Positions 25,701-34,817 of a stretch of 64,000 nucleotides of DNA are shown piece after piece. The translations under genes and the position numbers were made by a program. Origin of the DNA: Microvirga sp. VF16 (lineage in GTDB: Bacteria > Pseudomonadota > Alphaproteobacteria > Rhizobiales > Beijerinckiaceae). The DNA lies in the NCBI RefSeq assembly GCF_016864375.1, contig NZ_CP069354.1:4251501-4315500 (forward strand), written 5' to 3'. The notes beneath the pieces are model-generated. The model saw nothing but the letters and a program-made list of their open reading frames with translations, did no database searches and was not told the DNA's origin. The first letter of the stretch is position 1; every line of letters starts with the position of its first letter.

Positions 25701-26906
25701 TTACGTCGGCTGGCCCGACGCCGCACGGTTCCAGCCGCGGCCACCGTCTCCATAAGCCTCATGTCCGTTGACCGTGACGGCGACCGTGTCCTCCAGCTTG
25801 ATGAAACCTCGCTGCGGGTGCTGAAGCGTTGTCTCGATCGAGATGACCATGCCCGCTGGGAGAGGACGGTCCCGGTCGAAGGCAGAATAAGGCCACGGGC
25901 TATTTGCAGTCAGCCGAGGCGCCTCATGGCTGATCAGGCCCATGCCGTGCGCGACAAAGCTCGCCTTTCCGGCAGTCAGCCGCGGCATCAACGGCTCGAC
26001 CGCTGCATAGATCTCCCCACCGAGCACCCCATCCCGAAGAGGTTTGCGCGCTGCGTGCTGGACCTCATCGATCTGCTCCAGCAGTTCACGGAGCTCGGCA
26101 TCAGGCTCACCCAAGATGCCCATGCGGCAGAGATCGCCGATATAGCCCCGGTAGTTGCCGCCAGAGTCCAGCGACATGATATCGCCCTCTTCGAGAACCT
26201 GATCCGACGGGGCACGGTTGAGGCTCTTCCCAGCCGTGATCAGGCAGTATTCGAAGAGCAGTCCTCGGACGGTCTCCTCGCGCCGAAGGGCTTCAACGAC
26301 TTCGCGTTTGGTCTGGCCTGGACGCACGGTCGAAAAGACTGCGAGCATGGCGTCGACGACGCCTTCGGATGCCTGCCGCAGCAACTGCAATTCCGCCTCC
26401 GTCTTCACGGCCCGCAGGCGCTCGAGCGTGAAGACCGCATCTACGATCTCGCTTCCTGGCGTCGCGTCCTTCAGGACGAGATAGGCATCGGCAGGCAGAA
26501 AGCCTGCCTCGATCCCAATCCGCTTCAAGGGATATCCGAGCTGGCGAAGATGGTCGACGCAAAGCTGCATGGCATCGGTTGTTGTCCGCGCCGCTGCCTG
26601 AACGTTGGGAAGCCAGAAACGCCCCAGCTCCTGCTCGAAGGTTTCGTGCGAGTTGGCGATGTAGGCACTCGCCTCGGGGCGTCCGCGCCAGTAGATGAAG
26701 ATGGGAAGATAGCGGCTCAATCCGATCGCATCCATGTAGTCGAACATGAAGAAGCGGTAGCCGCCCAGCATGTATTGAACGTTGTGCTTGGACGTGACGA
26801 TCAGCACGTCAAGGCCTTCCGCCTCCATCAACGTATCAAGCTGCTGATGATTGAAGGGAGGAACGCCCCGGTCAGAAGGCGTGTTGGAGGCGTTCTCGGA
26901 GGTCAT
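25701..26906 (-). CDS. M24 family metallopeptidase (Xaa-Pro peptidase/creatinase fold)
   Basis: A 401-residue pita-bread-fold enzyme. An N-terminal creatinase-like domain (about 15-160) is followed by the M24 catalytic domain. All five metal ligands can be matched: the two aspartates in SLDSGG and YIGDLCR, H in VAHGMG, and the two glutamates in SIETT and KLEDT. It probably removes an N-terminal residue before proline or acts on a related small substrate. The ATG at 26906 has GGGAGA upstream and is preferred to an ATG nine codons earlier. No neighbouring gene suggests a pathway. Confidence 0.9.
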   Translation of the reverse strand: MTSENASNTPSDRGVPPFNHQQLDTLMEAEGLDVLIVTSKHNVQYMLGGYRFFMFDYMDAIGLSRYLPIFIYWRGRPEASAYIANSHETFEQELGRFWLPNVQAAARTTTDAMQLCVDHLRQLGYPLKRIGIEAGFLPADAYLVLKDATPGSEIVDAVFTLERLRAVKTEAELQLLRQASEGVVDAMLAVFSTVRPGQTKREVVEALRREETVRGLLFEYCLITAGKSLNRAPSDQVLEEGDIMSLDSGGNYRGYIGDLCRMGILGEPDAELRELLEQIDEVQHAARKPLRDGVLGGEIYAAVEPLMPRLTAGKASFVAHGMGLISHEAPRLTANSPWPYSAFDRDRPLPAGMVISIETTLQHPQRGFIKLEDTVAVTVNGHEAYGDGGRGWNRAASGQPT

Positions 26907-27376
26907 CGACTTCTCCCGATGCTGCCATGGCACCTTGGCCCGAGCTTATCACAACTGCCAAGATTGGAATACTCTGCACTTCGTCCAGATGCGATCGAAC
27001 GCCACGACAGGAAGCAGCATCTTGATCGCAGAGCGAAGGTCTGGAGCTGGCACGGAACCGAAGTCCACGAACCGTAGGGACCTTCCGCTGACCCGAACTG
27101 TCAACGTCATGTCCTGATCGATCAAGCATCATGGAATGGGAAGGCTAAATTTCACTTCGATCATGCGCGCGAGCGGCGCACCATCCGGTAACGCGCTGCA
27201 GATCGCAAGACTTGCCGATTGCGGCCGGCGCGGACGCGGGCGGCAATCGCATTGACGGTGCATCGCAGGCGGATGTGGACCGACGCTTGCCAGGATGGAG
27301 GTCAGCCTGACGCCGTCGAGGACAAGATCCGCACTCTCATAGTGAGAGAACGAAGACTGGGTGAAAGGTGGCAGAG
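26907..27376. other. Non-coding gap
   Basis: These 470 bp separate the divergent M24 peptidase and the small exported protein. I see no gene with a familiar product or good ribosome site. The region presumably carries both promoters; no clear operator was found. Confidence 0.4.
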
Positions 27377-27634
27377 ATGAAGCTTCTTCCGATCGCATTA
27401 TCGACACTCATGGGCGGGTTCCTGGTCGCAAGCACCGAAGAGGCCCGTGCCGTGGTTTACTGCCAATACGTCAATTATCCGGTCGGCTGCGTCGCACGGC
27501 CCGGCGTCGTGTTGCGGCCGCGACCGGTCGCACGGGCCGTGGCGACGCCGGGCGTCGGCGCCCCGGGTGTAGGGGTGCGGCCCGGAACACCGATGAACCG
27601 TGGCGGTCCGGTCAATCGGGTGGGCCGGCGCTGA
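27377..27634 (+). CDS. Small exported protein of unknown function
   Basis: An 85-residue protein with a signal peptide (about 1-23, KLLPIALSTLMGGFLVAS) and a mature part that begins near AVVYCQYVNYPVGCVARPG, containing two cysteines seven residues apart, followed by a Pro/Gly/Arg/Val low-complexity tail. Similar short secreted proteins occur in Methylobacteriaceae; no function is known. AGGTGG lies seven bases before the chosen ATG; a GTG three codons upstream is possible. Confidence 0.65.
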   Translation: MKLLPIALSTLMGGFLVASTEEARAVVYCQYVNYPVGCVARPGVVLRPRPVARAVATPGVGAPGVGVRPGTPMNRGGPVNRVGRR

Positions 27635-27720
27635 GCTGCCATCTTGACGTGTCCGGCAGAATCGAGCCTCTCCACTCGACATCAACGGAGTCTTGGGCGG
27701 ATCGGACCTGCCATGTGCAG

Positions 27721-27757
27721 GCCCGCGCACGAATACGAGATCGACCCGCCCAAACCC
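27721..27757 (+). pseudogene. Short fragment of the 21613 HTH gene
   Basis: The first 25 bases (GCCCGCGCACGAATACGAGA and the next five) are identical to 22071-22095 in the HTH gene, and the match continues for about 12 more bases with small changes. The frame encodes PAHEYEIDPPKP, the module just before its C-terminus, but no start or remainder is present. It is a remnant lying between the small exported protein and the ChaA-like gene. Confidence 0.6.
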
Positions 27758-27857
27758 CAAGGGGACGTTCGATATCGATCGGTATCCTTGCCTCACTTCC
27801 GACTGCTGCGGCCCACATGATGGCCTCCTTGGCAGGATGAGCGAGGCTGGTTTCGGC

Positions 27858-28937
27858 ATGGCAGCGGAACGGATGCCGTGGTGGGCGTGGACATGGCCTG
27901 TCGTGGCCTGGGCCGTCCTCCTGACGGCGCTCTTCGTGGGGTCGGGCGGCCCGATGGCAGCAGTGGCAGGAGCCGTCCTCATCGCCACCGTGTTCGCGGC
28001 CGTGTACCACGCCGAGGTCGTCGCCCACCGGACGGGCGAGCCGTTCGGCACGCTGGTTCTGGCCGTCGCCGTGACGGTGATCGAGGTGGCCCTCATCGTG
28101 TCCGTCATGGTTGCGGCGCCCGGCGAAAAGGCGGGGCTGGCCCGGGACACGGTCTTCTCCGGCGTCATGATCGTGATGAACGGCATCGTCGGCCTGTGCC
28201 TGCTCTGGGGCGGTGCCCGCCATCACGAACAGGGCTTTCAGGTCCACGGCGCCAGCGCCGCGTTGGCCGTCCTGGCGGCGCTCACCACCCTCTCGTTGGT
28301 TTTGCCGAACCTCGTGTCGAGCATGCCCGGTCCGGCGTTCAGCACCCCGCAGCTCGTGTTCGAAGGGGTAGTGTCCCTGGTGCTGTACGGCGCGTTCGTC
28401 TTCATCCAGACCGTGCGGCACCGCGACTACTTCCTCCCGCCCGAGGCCGGCGACGAGGAGGCGCACGCCGCACCGCCCTCGAACCGGACGGCCGCGATCA
28501 GCACCGGCCTGCTGATCGTTTCCCTGGTGGCCGTCGTGGCGCTCGCCAAGTCCCTGACGCCGACGCTGGAGGTGGGAATCGCCTGGCTCGGCGTGCCCGA
28601 GGCCGTGATGGGGATCATCATCGCGGCCGTGGTGTTGCTGCCCGAATGCCTGGCAGCGCTCAGGGCGGCCCGGGCCAACCGCTTGCAGACCAGTCTCAAC
28701 CTGGCGCTCGGGTCGGCTCTGGCGGCCATCGGCCTGACGATCCCCGCGGTCGCCGCCGTCTCGATCATGCTGGACCAGCCTCTGGAGCTTGGATTGGACG
28801 AAAAGGACAGCCTCCTGCTGGCGTTGACGCTCTTCATTGGCGTGATCACGCTGGGGACCGGCCGGACCACGGTGCTCCAGGGCGCCGTCCACCTGGTCAT
28901 CTTCGCGGCATTCCTGTTCCTCGCCGTCGTGCCGTAA
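27858..28937 (+). CDS. ChaA-type calcium/sodium:proton antiporter
   Basis: A 359-residue membrane protein with about eleven helices in two inverted repeats of the CaCA superfamily. The two alpha repeats show VTVIEVALIVSVM and VVLLPECLAALRAA, each with the key glutamate. E. coli ChaA exports Ca2+, Na+ or K+ in exchange for protons and helps at alkaline pH. Start is uncertain: the ATG at 27858 has GAGG about 11 bases upstream; an ATG at 27837 adds seven residues. A Tat-exported carbonic anhydrase gene follows in the same direction 370 bp on. Confidence 0.88.
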   Translation: MAAERMPWWAWTWPVVAWAVLLTALFVGSGGPMAAVAGAVLIATVFAAVYHAEVVAHRTGEPFGTLVLAVAVTVIEVALIVSVMVAAPGEKAGLARDTVFSGVMIVMNGIVGLCLLWGGARHHEQGFQVHGASAALAVLAALTTLSLVLPNLVSSMPGPAFSTPQLVFEGVVSLVLYGAFVFIQTVRHRDYFLPPEAGDEEAHAAPPSNRTAAISTGLLIVSLVAVVALAKSLTPTLEVGIAWLGVPEAVMGIIIAAVVLLPECLAALRAARANRLQTSLNLALGSALAAIGLTIPAVAAVSIMLDQPLELGLDEKDSLLLALTLFIGVITLGTGRTTVLQGAVHLVIFAAFLFLAVVP

Positions 28938-29307
28938 CAACGCTTGGGTGGGTGGCGGACCTCCGGCGGGGCGATCCCGTCCAATCGTTCCGCTGACAGG
29001 CGAAGCCCAAAGGATTATGCTGACGCCACAAGCAAGGATCCCGCGTTCGACTTCGGCTCGCGACGGGCCATTTTTGATCGACATCCCTGTCGACGTCGCT
29101 GCGTACCGCGTGGCTGCGCAAGATCCGAGGCAGGGAGGCAACGCAGCCTTGGGCGCCCCTCCCGCCATAAGACCATCCAAGACATCCCGGGGATCGGATC
29201 CCGATCAGGACGGCACCCCGGCGTTGCCGGTGACGTGCCGGGGAGGACGTCATGGGAAGGGCTGCCGGTGGCAATGCAACGGCAGGGATTGGCAGAGGGA
29301 GGTTGAG
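28938..29307. other. Non-coding gap
   Basis: Open frames run through these 370 bp but none has a recognisable product; the carbonic anhydrase frame is open upstream without a convincing start. The region probably holds the carbonic anhydrase promoter. Nothing else was seen. Confidence 0.4.
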
Positions 29308-30015
29308 ATGTTGTCACGACGACACTTTTGCTGCGCGGGTGTCCTGGTCGGCACGACCGCGGCCTTCGACGGGTCTCTTGCCGCCGATGCATGCGCGGTG
29401 CAGACGCGCGAACGGCAAGCGGCCCTGAACCCCGATGACGCGCTGGCGGAACTCAAGGCCGGCAACGAGCGCTTTCTGTCGCGGAACATGCGCAATTGCG
29501 ACCTCCTGGATCAAGTCAGGGCGACGGCCGGCGGGCAGTATCCCTTCGCGGTGGTCATCGGCTGCATCGACTCCCGCGTGCCGCCCGAGCTGGTGTTCGA
29601 CCAGCGCATCGGTGACATCTTCAGTGCCCGCATCGCCGGCAATGTCACCGAGGATGACGTCGTCGGCAGCGCAGAGTTCGCGACCAAGCTGGCCGGGGCG
29701 AAGCTGATCGTCGTGCTGGGGCACAGCGAGTGCGGCGCGGTCAAGGGCGCCATCGATGGCGCGGAACTCGGAAAGCTCACCCATCTGCTCCAGCGCATCA
29801 AGCCGGCAATCGCGGCGAACGGGAACGCCCCGGGGGAGCACACCTCGAAGAACAAGGAGTTCGTGCAGCAGGTCGCGACAACCAACGCCAAATTGGCCGC
29901 CCAAGGGCTTCAGGAGGACAGCCAAGTCCTTCGTGACTTGGTCGCTCAGGGTGAACTCAAGATCGTCGCGGCAATGCATGACGTCGCCACCGGGCGCATC
30001 ACGTTCATGGAATAA
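29308..30015 (+). CDS. Tat-exported beta-class carbonic anhydrase
   Basis: A 235-residue beta carbonic anhydrase that interconverts CO2 and bicarbonate. The zinc ligands are C86, H139 and C142 with D88 in the CxDSR motif (IGCIDSR and LGHSECGAVKGA). The N-terminus LSRRHFCCAGVLVG is a twin-arginine signal, so the folded zinc enzyme is predicted to be exported to the periplasm. GAGGGAGG precedes the ATG. The neighbour upstream is a ChaA-type antiporter, which suggests a joint role in pH or ion balance (inference). The first IS element starts about 75 bp downstream. Confidence 0.93.
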   Translation: MLSRRHFCCAGVLVGTTAAFDGSLAADACAVQTRERQAALNPDDALAELKAGNERFLSRNMRNCDLLDQVRATAGGQYPFAVVIGCIDSRVPPELVFDQRIGDIFSARIAGNVTEDDVVGSAEFATKLAGAKLIVVLGHSECGAVKGAIDGAELGKLTHLLQRIKPAIAANGNAPGEHTSKNKEFVQQVATTNAKLAAQGLQEDSQVLRDLVAQGELKIVAAMHDVATGRITFME

Positions 30016-30082
30016 GTGTCCTCGGAATAAACGTTCGGCTCTGGCACATCTGAGACCAAAGCCCCGAAGGCAGAAATCCTCA

Positions 30083-31185
30083 CTTAACTGTCTGGATGCG
30101 AGACCTCCTTGGCGTGAGCGACGACCTGGAGGGCTTGAGGCAAAGCGTGTGGATCGGGTGGCTTCGCGCGCCGATTGGCCAGCTTCGGCTCAGCGACCAA
30201 GCGGCTTCGCACGACCTCGTCCGGTGATCGCCCCTTGAGCACGCGCTGGCGTCTTCTGTTGTAGGCTTGGTTGAAGCCCTTGAGCAGCGTCTCCAGATCC
30301 CCATGGCTGTAGATCGTGATGCCGAGCACTTCACGCTGCACCCGTCCATTGAAGCGCTCGGCGAGACCATTCGTCTGCGGCGTATACGGCTTGGTCCTGC
30401 GATGCTCCACCTTCAACTGGTGGCAGGCGTCCTCGAAGCCATCAGCGGTAAAGCACGAGCCACGGTCGGTGAGCACGTGGGTGACCTTGAAGGGAAACGC
30501 GCGGATCGCTTCTTTGAGGAAGGCAATCGCGCTTATGGCCAGCTCGTCGTCTTTGACGGCCAGGTGCACCCAGCGCGAGCAGCGGTCGATGGCGACATAG
30601 AGGAAGCGTTTGCGGCTCTCGCCATTGGCGGTTCTCAGCTTGGGCAGGTGTTTGATGTCCATGTGCACGAAGCCGAGATCGTAGTCCTTGAAGGTGCCGC
30701 TCCGGCGCTGGCGCTGCTGCGCCGGTGGCAGGCGGCCTAAGCCTTCAGCCTTGAGGATGCGGTAGACCGCATCACGGTTGAGATGCGGCAGGAAATGCGT
30801 GACCACGAAGGTCAGATCGTCGAGCGGAAAGCCGGTGGCCTGCCTCAGGGCGCAGACGATGGCGCGTTCCTCCTCGGTGGCCCTCCAGGGCAGCTTGTGC
30901 GGCCGGCTGCTGTGGTCCTGACAGTCTTTGGGGCCGCGCTTGCGCCATTTGCGGACCGTCTCGGTGCTCACACTGAAGCGCTGGGCCAGCACGCCCGTCG
31001 GCTCGGATGAGCGGGCAATCTCCTGGCGGACGGCTGGAGTGGTGCGGGCTTGCGGATGAAGGGAGTGCATCATGTCCTCCTGCGATGAGGAGCTCGGCGC
31101 CGCAGGCCGTCAAAGCGCCAAGCATACTCCTCAATCGCGCAACGCACTTGGTCCCAACAACGTTCCGCCACCAGACACTTTAACC
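30083..31185 (-). mobile_element. IS481-family insertion sequence
   Basis: A single transposase gene fills the element. Short inverted repeats TGTCTGG (30089-30095) and CCAGACA (31171-31177) bound it. A TTAA lies just outside each, so the exact ends are uncertain by several bases. The transposase stop falls a few bases outside the left repeat, which argues that the true terminus lies slightly further out. The reading frame is intact. Confidence 0.8.
30084..31073 (-). CDS. IS481-family transposase
   Basis: A 329-residue DDE transposase. An N-terminal helix-turn-helix (about 15-47, with LAQRFSVSTETVRKW) is followed by a second DNA-binding region and an RNase H-like integrase core with D139 (VHMDIKH), D203 (LTDRGS) and E239 (GLAERFNG). 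It ends in the usual LKGRSPDEVV segment. No frameshift or stop interrupts it, so the element could be active. The MM start leaves one residue of ambiguity. Confidence 0.93.
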   Translation of the reverse strand: MMHSLHPQARTTPAVRQEIARSSEPTGVLAQRFSVSTETVRKWRKRGPKDCQDHSSRPHKLPWRATEEERAIVCALRQATGFPLDDLTFVVTHFLPHLNRDAVYRILKAEGLGRLPPAQQRQRRSGTFKDYDLGFVHMDIKHLPKLRTANGESRKRFLYVAIDRCSRWVHLAVKDDELAISAIAFLKEAIRAFPFKVTHVLTDRGSCFTADGFEDACHQLKVEHRRTKPYTPQTNGLAERFNGRVQREVLGITIYSHGDLETLLKGFNQAYNRRRQRVLKGRSPDEVVRSRLVAEPKLANRRAKPPDPHALPQALQVVAHAKEVSHPDS

Positions 31186-31228
31186 AGACATTCCGACAGG
31201 TTGGCGAAATTCTCTGTTTGACCGAGAG

Positions 31229-32890
31229 TGTGTCAAAACGCAGGATCTGGTAGCGTAGTGCAGTAGCATGGACTGGAGGGATCGCGATGAAGCGGTTTGT
31301 CCAAGGCCAGGAGCGCAGCCAAGGCACGCTATTCCCCGTTTGCCTCGACGAGTACATCAGCGACGATAATCCGGTGCGGGTGATCGACGTCTTCGTGGAC
31401 GAACTCAACCTGCGCGCGCTGGGGTTCGACGGCGTTGTCCCGCAAACGACAGGCCGCCCGGCCTATCATCCGGCCGCCCTGCTCAAGATCTACATCTACG
31501 GCTATCTCAACCGCATTCCCTCGAGCCGTCGTCTTGAGCAGGAGACCAGCCGCAACCTCGAGCTGATCTGGTTGACCGGCCAGCTCCAGCCGGATCACAA
31601 AACCATCGCCCGCTTCCGCAAGGACAACGGACCGGCCATCCGGGCGGTATGCCGCCAGTTTGTCGGGCTGTGCCGCAAGCTCAACCTGTTCTCACAGGCG
31701 GTGGTGGCCATCGACGGTTCCAAGTTCAAGGTGGTCAATGCCCGCGACAAGAATTTCACGCCAGCCAAGATCGCCAAGCGGATCGAGCAGGTGGAGGCCA
31801 GCATCGCGCATTACCTCTCCGCCCTCGACACGGCGGATCGACAGGAGCGCGAACTGGCGCAGGAGAAGGCAGGCCGGCTCAAGGACAAGATCGCGGCGCT
31901 CAGAGAGCAGATGCAGCAATTCCGGGAGTTGGAGCAGCAAGTGCTGGCCGCGCCCGACCAGCAGATCTCGCTGACCGATCCGGATGCTCGCGCGATGGCC
32001 ACCCGCGGCATCGGCACAGGAGTCGTGGGCTACAACGTCCAAGCCGCGGTGGATGTCCAGCATCATCTGATCGTCGCGCATGAGGTGACCAACAGTGGCT
32101 CGGATCGGGGCCAGTTGTCGGGGATGGCTCAGCAGGCGCGGACGGCCATGGGCACGCCGAGCCTGGAGGCTCTGGCCGACCGCGGCTACTACAAGGGCGA
32201 GGACATCCTGGCCTGCGAGCGAGCCGGCATCACGCCCTCTGTGCCCAAGACCCTCAGTTCCGGCGCTAAAGCCGAAGGCCGCTTTGGCAAGCAGGACTTT
32301 GTCTATCATCCTGAGGATGACACCTATCGCTGTCCCGCGGGAGAGCGCCTGACGCGACGGTGCTCCACCGTCGAGCATGGGATGCTGCTGCACCTCTACT
32401 GGACCACCTGCTGCGAAAGATGTGCGCTGAAGGAGCAATGCACGACCGGCAAGCAGCGACGCATCAAGCGCTGGGAGCATGAAGACGTGCTCGATGCGAT
32501 GCAGGAGCGGCTCGACCGGGCGCCGGAGACGACGCGCCTGCGCCGGCAGACGGTCGAGCATCCGTTCGGGACGATCAAGGCGTGGATGGGCGCCACGCAC
32601 TTCCTGACCCGAACCTTGGAGCGGGTGCGCACCGAGATGAGCCTGCATGTGCTCGCCTACAACCTGAAGCGGGTTCTGGCGATCCTCGGCCCTGGACCAC
32701 TGATGGCGGTGATGCGGGTATGAGGACCCTCGCCGGCACTCATCCGAGTTGGCGACTATCGTGGGCAGGCAAGCTAACCCCTTAGTCATACAGGATACGC
32801 AGCAGTAGCCCTCATCACGATCAGATGGCCAGCGCTCGCCAGAAGACCATCCGCGCCTGCCCCGCAGGTCACAACCGGCGTTTTGACACA
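31229..32890 (+). mobile_element. IS1182-family insertion sequence
   Basis: The element is bounded by inverted repeats TGTGTCAAAACGC (31229-31241) and GCGTTTTGACACA (32878-32890), with a further GG/CC matched inside. One intact transposase gene occupies most of the 1.66 kb. It lies about 45 bp from the IS481-type element, so two insertions landed side by side. No direct target duplication could be confirmed. Confidence 0.85.
31287..32723 (+). CDS. IS1182-family transposase
   Basis: A 478-residue DDE transposase. The N-terminal DUF772-like region has YHPAALLKIYIYGYLN and PDHKTIARFR; the catalytic residues lie in VVAIDGSKF, ALADRGYY and TVEHPFGTIK. Between the first and second catalytic residues lies a roughly 60-residue coiled coil (about 170-225), and a cysteine cluster CCERCALKEQC occurs before the last glutamate, both usual for IS1182. 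The frame is complete. Confidence 0.95.
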   Translation: MKRFVQGQERSQGTLFPVCLDEYISDDNPVRVIDVFVDELNLRALGFDGVVPQTTGRPAYHPAALLKIYIYGYLNRIPSSRRLEQETSRNLELIWLTGQLQPDHKTIARFRKDNGPAIRAVCRQFVGLCRKLNLFSQAVVAIDGSKFKVVNARDKNFTPAKIAKRIEQVEASIAHYLSALDTADRQERELAQEKAGRLKDKIAALREQMQQFRELEQQVLAAPDQQISLTDPDARAMATRGIGTGVVGYNVQAAVDVQHHLIVAHEVTNSGSDRGQLSGMAQQARTAMGTPSLEALADRGYYKGEDILACERAGITPSVPKTLSSGAKAEGRFGKQDFVYHPEDDTYRCPAGERLTRRCSTVEHGMLLHLYWTTCCERCALKEQCTTGKQRRIKRWEHEDVLDAMQERLDRAPETTRLRRQTVEHPFGTIKAWMGATHFLTRTLERVRTEMSLHVLAYNLKRVLAILGPGPLMAVMRV

Positions 32891-33199
32891 GCCTCGACCC
32901 ATTCCGGACCTTAAGACATTAATGTAGCCGCTGAAACGTCCTCAGGAATTTGCACGCACCTCAAAGGTATAGCGTAGATGCACCATGCCCTAATTGAGAG
33001 AAGATACGTTCTGCAATTGAGGGGGCCGTCTGCCTTTGGTGCCGTTGGCAAACGGAGGGATACGGCCGGCGCATTTTCTGCGGTCATGCCTCTGACTACA
33101 ATCAGCAAAGGTGATAGGTCGCATTCCATCGCTGCATTGGTTTTCAGCCGGTTTCGCTGCTAGGGAACGGCTGAGCCCAATCCGCCTTCGGAGCCTGCC
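32891..33199. other. Gap between the IS1182 element and phzF
   Basis: No gene is supported in these 309 bp; a long minus-strand frame that enters it is antisense to phzF. A GCCGTCTGCC...GGCGC patch near 33030-33080 is GC-rich but forms no clean hairpin. The phzF promoter should lie here. Confidence 0.4.
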
Positions 33200-34087
33200 A
33201 TGCCTCGCTTTCCGTACGAGACTGTCGACGTCTTCACCGACCGCCCCTTCGGTGGCAATCCGCTGGCTGTCTTCACCGATGCGCGCGGGCTTTCCGACGC
33301 GCAGATGCAGGCGCTGGCGGCGGAGATGAACTACAGCGAGACAACGTTCGTCCTGCCCGCCGACGATCCAGCTAATGATGCCCGTGTGCGCATCTTCCAT
33401 CGCACGGCCGAGATGCCCTTTGCCGGCCATCCCAATGTCGGCACGGCGTGTGTGCTGGCGCGCCAGGGCCGCGACCGCGACGGCGTGCTGCGCTTCGAGC
33501 AGAAGGCTGGCCTCGTCGAGATCGCAGTGGAGCGCGATGCAGGAGGAGCCGTGACAGGGGCGGTTATCGCGGCGCCGCAGGCCTTGTCCCTCGGTATGGA
33601 GTTGCCGGTCGACGAGATCGCCGCCTGCGCCGGGCTTTCCGTCCCCGATATCGTTACAGCAGCCCACAAGCCGGTGCACGCCTCGGTCGGCGTCAAGTTC
33701 GTGCTGACGCAGGTCGAGCCGGAAGCTCTTGCCGGAGCGACGCCCGATCTCACCGTTTTTCGCAAGCTCGTGCGGCTGCATGGCGAATTGGCCGGACGCT
33801 TGTCACTGTTCCTCTATGCGCGTGACGGCGATACGATCCGAGCGCGGATGTTCGCACCGCTCGCGGGCACTTGGGAAGACCCGGCCACAGGCAGCGCCGG
33901 CGCCACGCTGGGCGCACTGCTGCTCTCGCTCGACGGCGGCGACAAGGCCGCCTTCACCATCACTCAGGGCGTCGAGATGGGCCGGCCGAGCTTGCTCAAG
34001 GTGACGTCGTGGCGCGCCGAAGATGGCTATCACTCGCGCGTCGGCGGCAGTTGCACCCCGATGTTCCGGGGCGAGGCGCTGCTTTAG
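33200..34087 (+). CDS. PhzF family isomerase
   Basis: A 295-residue protein of the PhzF / diaminopimelate-epimerase fold. The proposed catalytic glutamate is E47 in NYSETTF. Other signatures are GGNPLAVF near the N-terminus, EMPFAGHPNVGTA and EDPATGSAGATLG. In phenazine producers PhzF isomerises dihydrohydroxyanthranilate, but most bacteria carrying PhzF-like proteins make no phenazine and no other phz gene is present, so the substrate is unknown. It stands alone downstream of two IS elements. Confidence 0.92.
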   Translation: MPRFPYETVDVFTDRPFGGNPLAVFTDARGLSDAQMQALAAEMNYSETTFVLPADDPANDARVRIFHRTAEMPFAGHPNVGTACVLARQGRDRDGVLRFEQKAGLVEIAVERDAGGAVTGAVIAAPQALSLGMELPVDEIAACAGLSVPDIVTAAHKPVHASVGVKFVLTQVEPEALAGATPDLTVFRKLVRLHGELAGRLSLFLYARDGDTIRARMFAPLAGTWEDPATGSAGATLGALLLSLDGGDKAAFTITQGVEMGRPSLLKVTSWRAEDGYHSRVGGSCTPMFRGEALL

Positions 34088-34262
34088 AGAACCGAGTGCG
34101 CAAGGAGCGTCCCTCCGCGACATCAAGCCGGAACCCGGGAAGGACTGCTTCTGGCACGTCTGCGCCTTTAGCGAGATTTCCGTGGTGCAAAGCTAAGCGG
34201 ACCTTTGTGCATCGTCCGACAACCGCATTTGATCCTCGCGTCAATTCCTCGGCCCGGACAGG

Positions 34263-34646
34263 TCAGGACGACAAATCGGCCAACGATCCAGGGAGAAATT
34301 CGGACAAGGTGTCACTGAAGGCCTGATGCGAGAACGGCTTCAACAGCACGCAATTGTGCTGATAACGCTGAGGAATGACGCTGGAATCGTAGCCTGTCAT
34401 GAAGATGAAGGGGATGTTGCGATAACGCAGGACATCCGCAATGGGATAGACCACGTGGCCATCCACATTGATGTCGAGGATGGCGAGATCGATATCCGCC
34501 TCGAGCGCCAATGTCATGGCCTGTTCGAAATTGGCGGCCGGGCCGACGACGTGTCCTCCGAGATCGCACACCATGTCTTCGATCAGTATCGATACCATAG
34601 TTTCGTCTTCGACGATGAGCACGCGGGGCTGCCGCTGATCAGGCAT
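34263..34646 (-). CDS. Single-domain response regulator
   Basis: A 127-residue lone receiver domain. The acidic pocket (EDE at 13-15), phospho-acceptor D58 (AILDIN), T84 (FMTGYD) and K103 (LLKPF) are all present. It has no output domain, as in CheY/Spo0F/DivK-type relays; MTGYD is typical of receivers paired with HWE kinases in alphaproteobacteria. An HWE kinase is encoded 5 kb away. The ATG at 34646 has GAGG seven bases upstream; further in-frame ATGs upstream would add a disordered tail. Confidence 0.88.
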   Translation of the reverse strand: MPDQRQPRVLIVEDETMVSILIEDMVCDLGGHVVGPAANFEQAMTLALEADIDLAILDINVDGHVVYPIADVLRYRNIPFIFMTGYDSSVIPQRYQHNCVLLKPFSHQAFSDTLSEFLPGSLADLSS

Positions 34647-34779
34647 CGGAATCCTCGCGATGGTCCCGACCGGGTGAATGGATCCCTGCATGTGAGCCTC
34701 GCTGTTTCGAATGGACGACGTGTGCCTCGCTTGACCCGAGGAATCGTCCATGCGGGTCAGGGTCGTCGGTTTCAACAAG

Positions 34780-34806
34780 GGTCCTGCCGCTCGTGAGCGG
34801 CAGGAC
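34780..34806 (-). terminator. Probable terminator after the Gly-rich gene
   Basis: GTCCTGCCGCT and AGCGGCAGGAC arms with a four-base loop form a perfect hairpin 12 bp beyond the stop of the minus-strand Gly-rich gene. The T content after it is low, so strength is uncertain. Confidence 0.6.
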
Positions 34807-34817
34807 GTTCAGCTCGC

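Noticed and set aside
27612..29180. 522-codon minus-strand frame over the ChaA gene
   Set aside because: The plus strand encodes a canonical antiporter; the antisense product is His/Asp/Arg-rich low-complexity sequence.
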